6,303 nt of DNA from Candidatus Pelagibacterales bacterium (GTDB lineage: Bacteria; Pseudomonadota; Alphaproteobacteria; Pelagibacterales; AG-422-B15): positions 1 to 6,303 of the forward strand of contig JADHQX010000083.1 of NCBI GenBank assembly GCA_016777745.1, given 5' to 3'. This document shows positions 4,860-6,303 of this stretch, piece after piece. The notes below the pieces were generated by a model. That model saw only the letters and a list, made by a program, of their open reading frames with translations, made no database searches and was not told the DNA's origin. The translations under genes and the position numbers were made by a program. Within the stretch, counting starts at the first letter, position 1; every line of letters starts with the position of its first letter.

Positions 4860-6179
4860 ATGAGTGTAAACTTATCAAAAATTGCTTCTCAGAAAAAAAT
4901 TAAATACTTCTTAGTTAGTTTTGTAGATTTATTTGGTGTTTTAAGAGCAAAACTTGTGCCATCACAAGCTATCAATGAGATGGCAAAAAATGGAGCTGGA
5001 TTTGGAGGCTTTGCAACTTATCTTGATATGTCACCTGCAGACTCTGATATGTTAGCTATACCTGATCCGGACAGTTTAATTCAATTACCATGGCAACCAG
5101 AAATTGGTTGGCTTGCAAGTGATCTGTATATGGATGGAAAAATTGTTGAACAGGCACCACGTGTAATTCTAAAAAAACAAATCAAAAAATTAGCAGAAAA
5201 AAATATGGTCATGCAAACAGGGGTTGAATGTGAATTCTTTTTGCTTAGCGAAGATGGTACAGAAATAAGTGATCCAAGAGATGTAGCTTCAAAGCCTTGT
5301 TATGATCAATCAATGCTGATGCGAAGATATGATGTTATCAAAGAAATATGCGATGCGATGTTAAGATTGGGATGGAAACCTTATCAAAATGATCATGAGG
5401 ATGCTAACGGACAATTTGAAATGAACTGGCACTATGCAGATTGTCTCACAACTGCAGATCGACATGTTTTTTTTAAATTTATGGCTAAATCAATTGCAGA
5501 AAAACATGGTTTAAGAGCAACGTTTATGGCCAAACCTTTTCCAAATTTAACAGGCAATGGGTGTCACGCACATGTTTCAGTTTGGGACATGAAAAAAAAG
5601 AAAAATTTATTTGAAGATAACGAAGGTGAATTAGGATTATCAAAACTTGGGTATTCATTTATAGGTGGAATAATGAAATCTGCAGATTGTTTTTCAGCAT
5701 TATTCAATCCATCAGTAAATAGTTATAGTCGAATTGGAGCTTCCAATACATTATCAGGCGCTACTTGGTCACCAAGCACTGTAACTTATACAGGTAATAA
5801 CCGTACTCATATGATTAGAATCCCTGATACTGGAAGATTCGAAGTAAGACATGCTGATGGTTCGGCAAATCCTTATCTACTTCAGGCTGGTTTATTAGCT
5901 CTTGGCCTTGATGGAATTAACAATAACCGTAAGCCTGGTAAGAGACTTGATATTAATATGTACACTGAGGGGCATAAAGTTAAACGAGTAAAAAAATTAC
6001 CAACAAACCTTGATAGTGCAATAAAACTTTTCCAAAATAGTGATGTTGCAAAAAATGCTTTTTCATCAAAAGTTGTATCTAACTTTGTAAAGCTTAAGAA
6101 AAGAGAGCTAAAAGAATACTCAGCTCAGTCTGAGTTATCAGCATATGACTGGCAGCGTAATAATGCGATTGATTGCTAA
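4860..6179 (+). CDS. gmaS: Gamma-glutamylmethylamide synthetase (glutamine synthetase family)
   Basis: This 439-residue ATP-dependent ligase of the glutamine synthetase superfamily closely resembles GmaS, which joins methylamine to glutamate, the entry step of the N-methylglutamate route. The N-terminal beta-grasp part (about 10-100) includes KYFLVSFVDLFGVLRAKLVP (15-34), typical of GmaS/type III-like GlnT. In the catalytic domain, metal-binding acids are Glu123/Glu125 (GVECEFFL), Glu180 and Glu187 (HEDANGQFEMNW) and Glu328 (RFEVR). His236 is in GNGCHAHVS, and the substrate/ATP arginines are Arg291 (NSYSRIG), Arg315 and Arg320 (NNRTHMIRIP). Classical GlnA has NRSA where this has NRTH. No adenylylation-type NLY motif is seen near the C-terminus. 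The start has no upstream alternative (in-frame TGA at 4836); the only purine-rich site, GAAGAAG (4837-4843), lies 16 bases away, so initiation may be weak. It is divergent from mgsABC. A type III glutamine synthetase (GlnT) is the alternative; sequence alone does not separate methylamine from ammonia. Confidence 0.88.
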   Translation: MSVNLSKIASQKKIKYFLVSFVDLFGVLRAKLVPSQAINEMAKNGAGFGGFATYLDMSPADSDMLAIPDPDSLIQLPWQPEIGWLASDLYMDGKIVEQAPRVILKKQIKKLAEKNMVMQTGVECEFFLLSEDGTEISDPRDVASKPCYDQSMLMRRYDVIKEICDAMLRLGWKPYQNDHEDANGQFEMNWHYADCLTTADRHVFFKFMAKSIAEKHGLRATFMAKPFPNLTGNGCHAHVSVWDMKKKKNLFEDNEGELGLSKLGYSFIGGIMKSADCFSALFNPSVNSYSRIGASNTLSGATWSPSTVTYTGNNRTHMIRIPDTGRFEVRHADGSANPYLLQAGLLALGLDGINNNRKPGKRLDINMYTEGHKVKRVKKLPTNLDSAIKLFQNSDVAKNAFSSKVVSNFVKLKKRELKEYSAQSELSAYDWQRNNAIDC

Positions 6180-6184
6180 GTTGA

Positions 6185-6303
6185 GTGATACTAAAAAATA
6201 AAAAAATTGTTATATCGGCTGGAGCTAGCGGAATTGGCTGGGCAACTGCTAAAGTTTTAGATCAAAGAGGTGCCAAGGTATTTGTGTGTGATATTGATGA
6301 AGG
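6185..6303 (+). CDS. Short-chain dehydrogenase/reductase, 3'-truncated
   Basis: This is the first 39 residues of an SDR-family NAD(P)-dependent oxidoreductase, cut by the right edge. From a GTG at 6185 it reads MILKNKKIVISAGASGIGWA. The SDR nucleotide-binding motif is clear, with Ser-Ala-Gly-Ala-Ser-Gly-Ile-Gly in place of the usual TGxxxGIG. The second strand KVFVCDID ends in Asp36, which in this family favours NAD over NADP. GTG is the only start available: an in-frame TGA lies directly before it and no other start codon precedes the glycine motif. It begins 5 bases after the gmaS stop, so it is very likely co-transcribed with gmaS, but no clear ribosome-binding site is seen. The substrate cannot be told from this fragment, and the catalytic Tyr-x-x-x-Lys lies outside the window. 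Confidence 0.82.
   Translation, partial: MILKNKKIVISAGASGIGWATAKVLDQRGAKVFVCDIDE

Noticed and set aside
6118..6135. Inverted repeat ACTCAG-N6-CTGAGT inside the gmaS 3' end
   Set aside because: It lies within conserved-length coding sequence, is short and has no T-run after it; probably chance.
4860..6179. Plain GlnA (type I glutamine synthetase)
   Set aside because: The N-terminal segment, NRTH in place of NRSA, the lack of an adenylylation motif and the mgsABC neighbourhood all point to GmaS/type III-like enzymes.
1..6303. tRNA, rRNA, CRISPR array, insertion sequence, phage or attachment site
   Set aside because: I read both strands and saw no repeat-spacer pattern, transposase, terminal repeats, tRNA-like fold or rRNA segment.

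Overview
The window is AT-rich (by eye about one third G+C), tightly packed DNA from a bacterium. Strong A/T preference at third codon positions, many Lys/Asn/Ile codons, intergenic gaps of a few bases and overlapping start/stop codons suggest a streamlined, probably marine, proteobacterium. A low-GC alphaproteobacterium of the SAR11/HIMB59 kind is my best guess. That placement is inference from composition and gene content; no rRNA or other phylogenetic marker is present.

Layout. (1) Positions 3-899 (+): the 3'-terminal part of an FMN-dependent nitronate monooxygenase-like (NPD family) gene whose start lies left of the window, followed closely by a DUF1330-type small protein (922-1350, +). 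(2) Convergent with these, a minus-strand operon runs from 4634 down to 1372: mgsA (class II glutamine amidotransferase), mgsB (GXGXG beta-helix), mgsC (FMN-binding glutamate-synthase domain) and a last small conserved protein with a CxxC motif. The first junction is an overlapping stop/start and the next two gaps are 2 and 7 bases. (3) A 225-bp divergent intergenic region (4635-4859) holds three inverted repeats and a good -10 box. (4) On the plus strand, gmaS (4860-6179) is followed after 5 bases by the start of a short-chain dehydrogenase (SDR) gene cut by the right edge.

How it fits together. MgsABC are the three parts of a glutamate synthase split into separate polypeptides. With a glutamine-synthetase-like GmaS they form the core of the N-methylglutamate route for methylamine. 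GmaS joins methylamine to glutamate to give gamma-glutamylmethylamide, and MgsABC pass the methylamine group on to form N-methylglutamate. The N-methylglutamate dehydrogenase (mgdABCD) that normally completes the route is not in this window. The same gene set is also annotated as glxBCD plus glnT (type III-like glutamine synthetase), so the substrate is inferred from family resemblance. The NPD-like and DUF1330 genes have no evident link to this pathway. The most interesting unexplained items are the small CxxC protein at the end of the mgs operon, the palindromes between the divergent transcription units, the lack of iron-sulfur cysteines in MgsC, and the loss of the usual catalytic histidine in the NPD protein.
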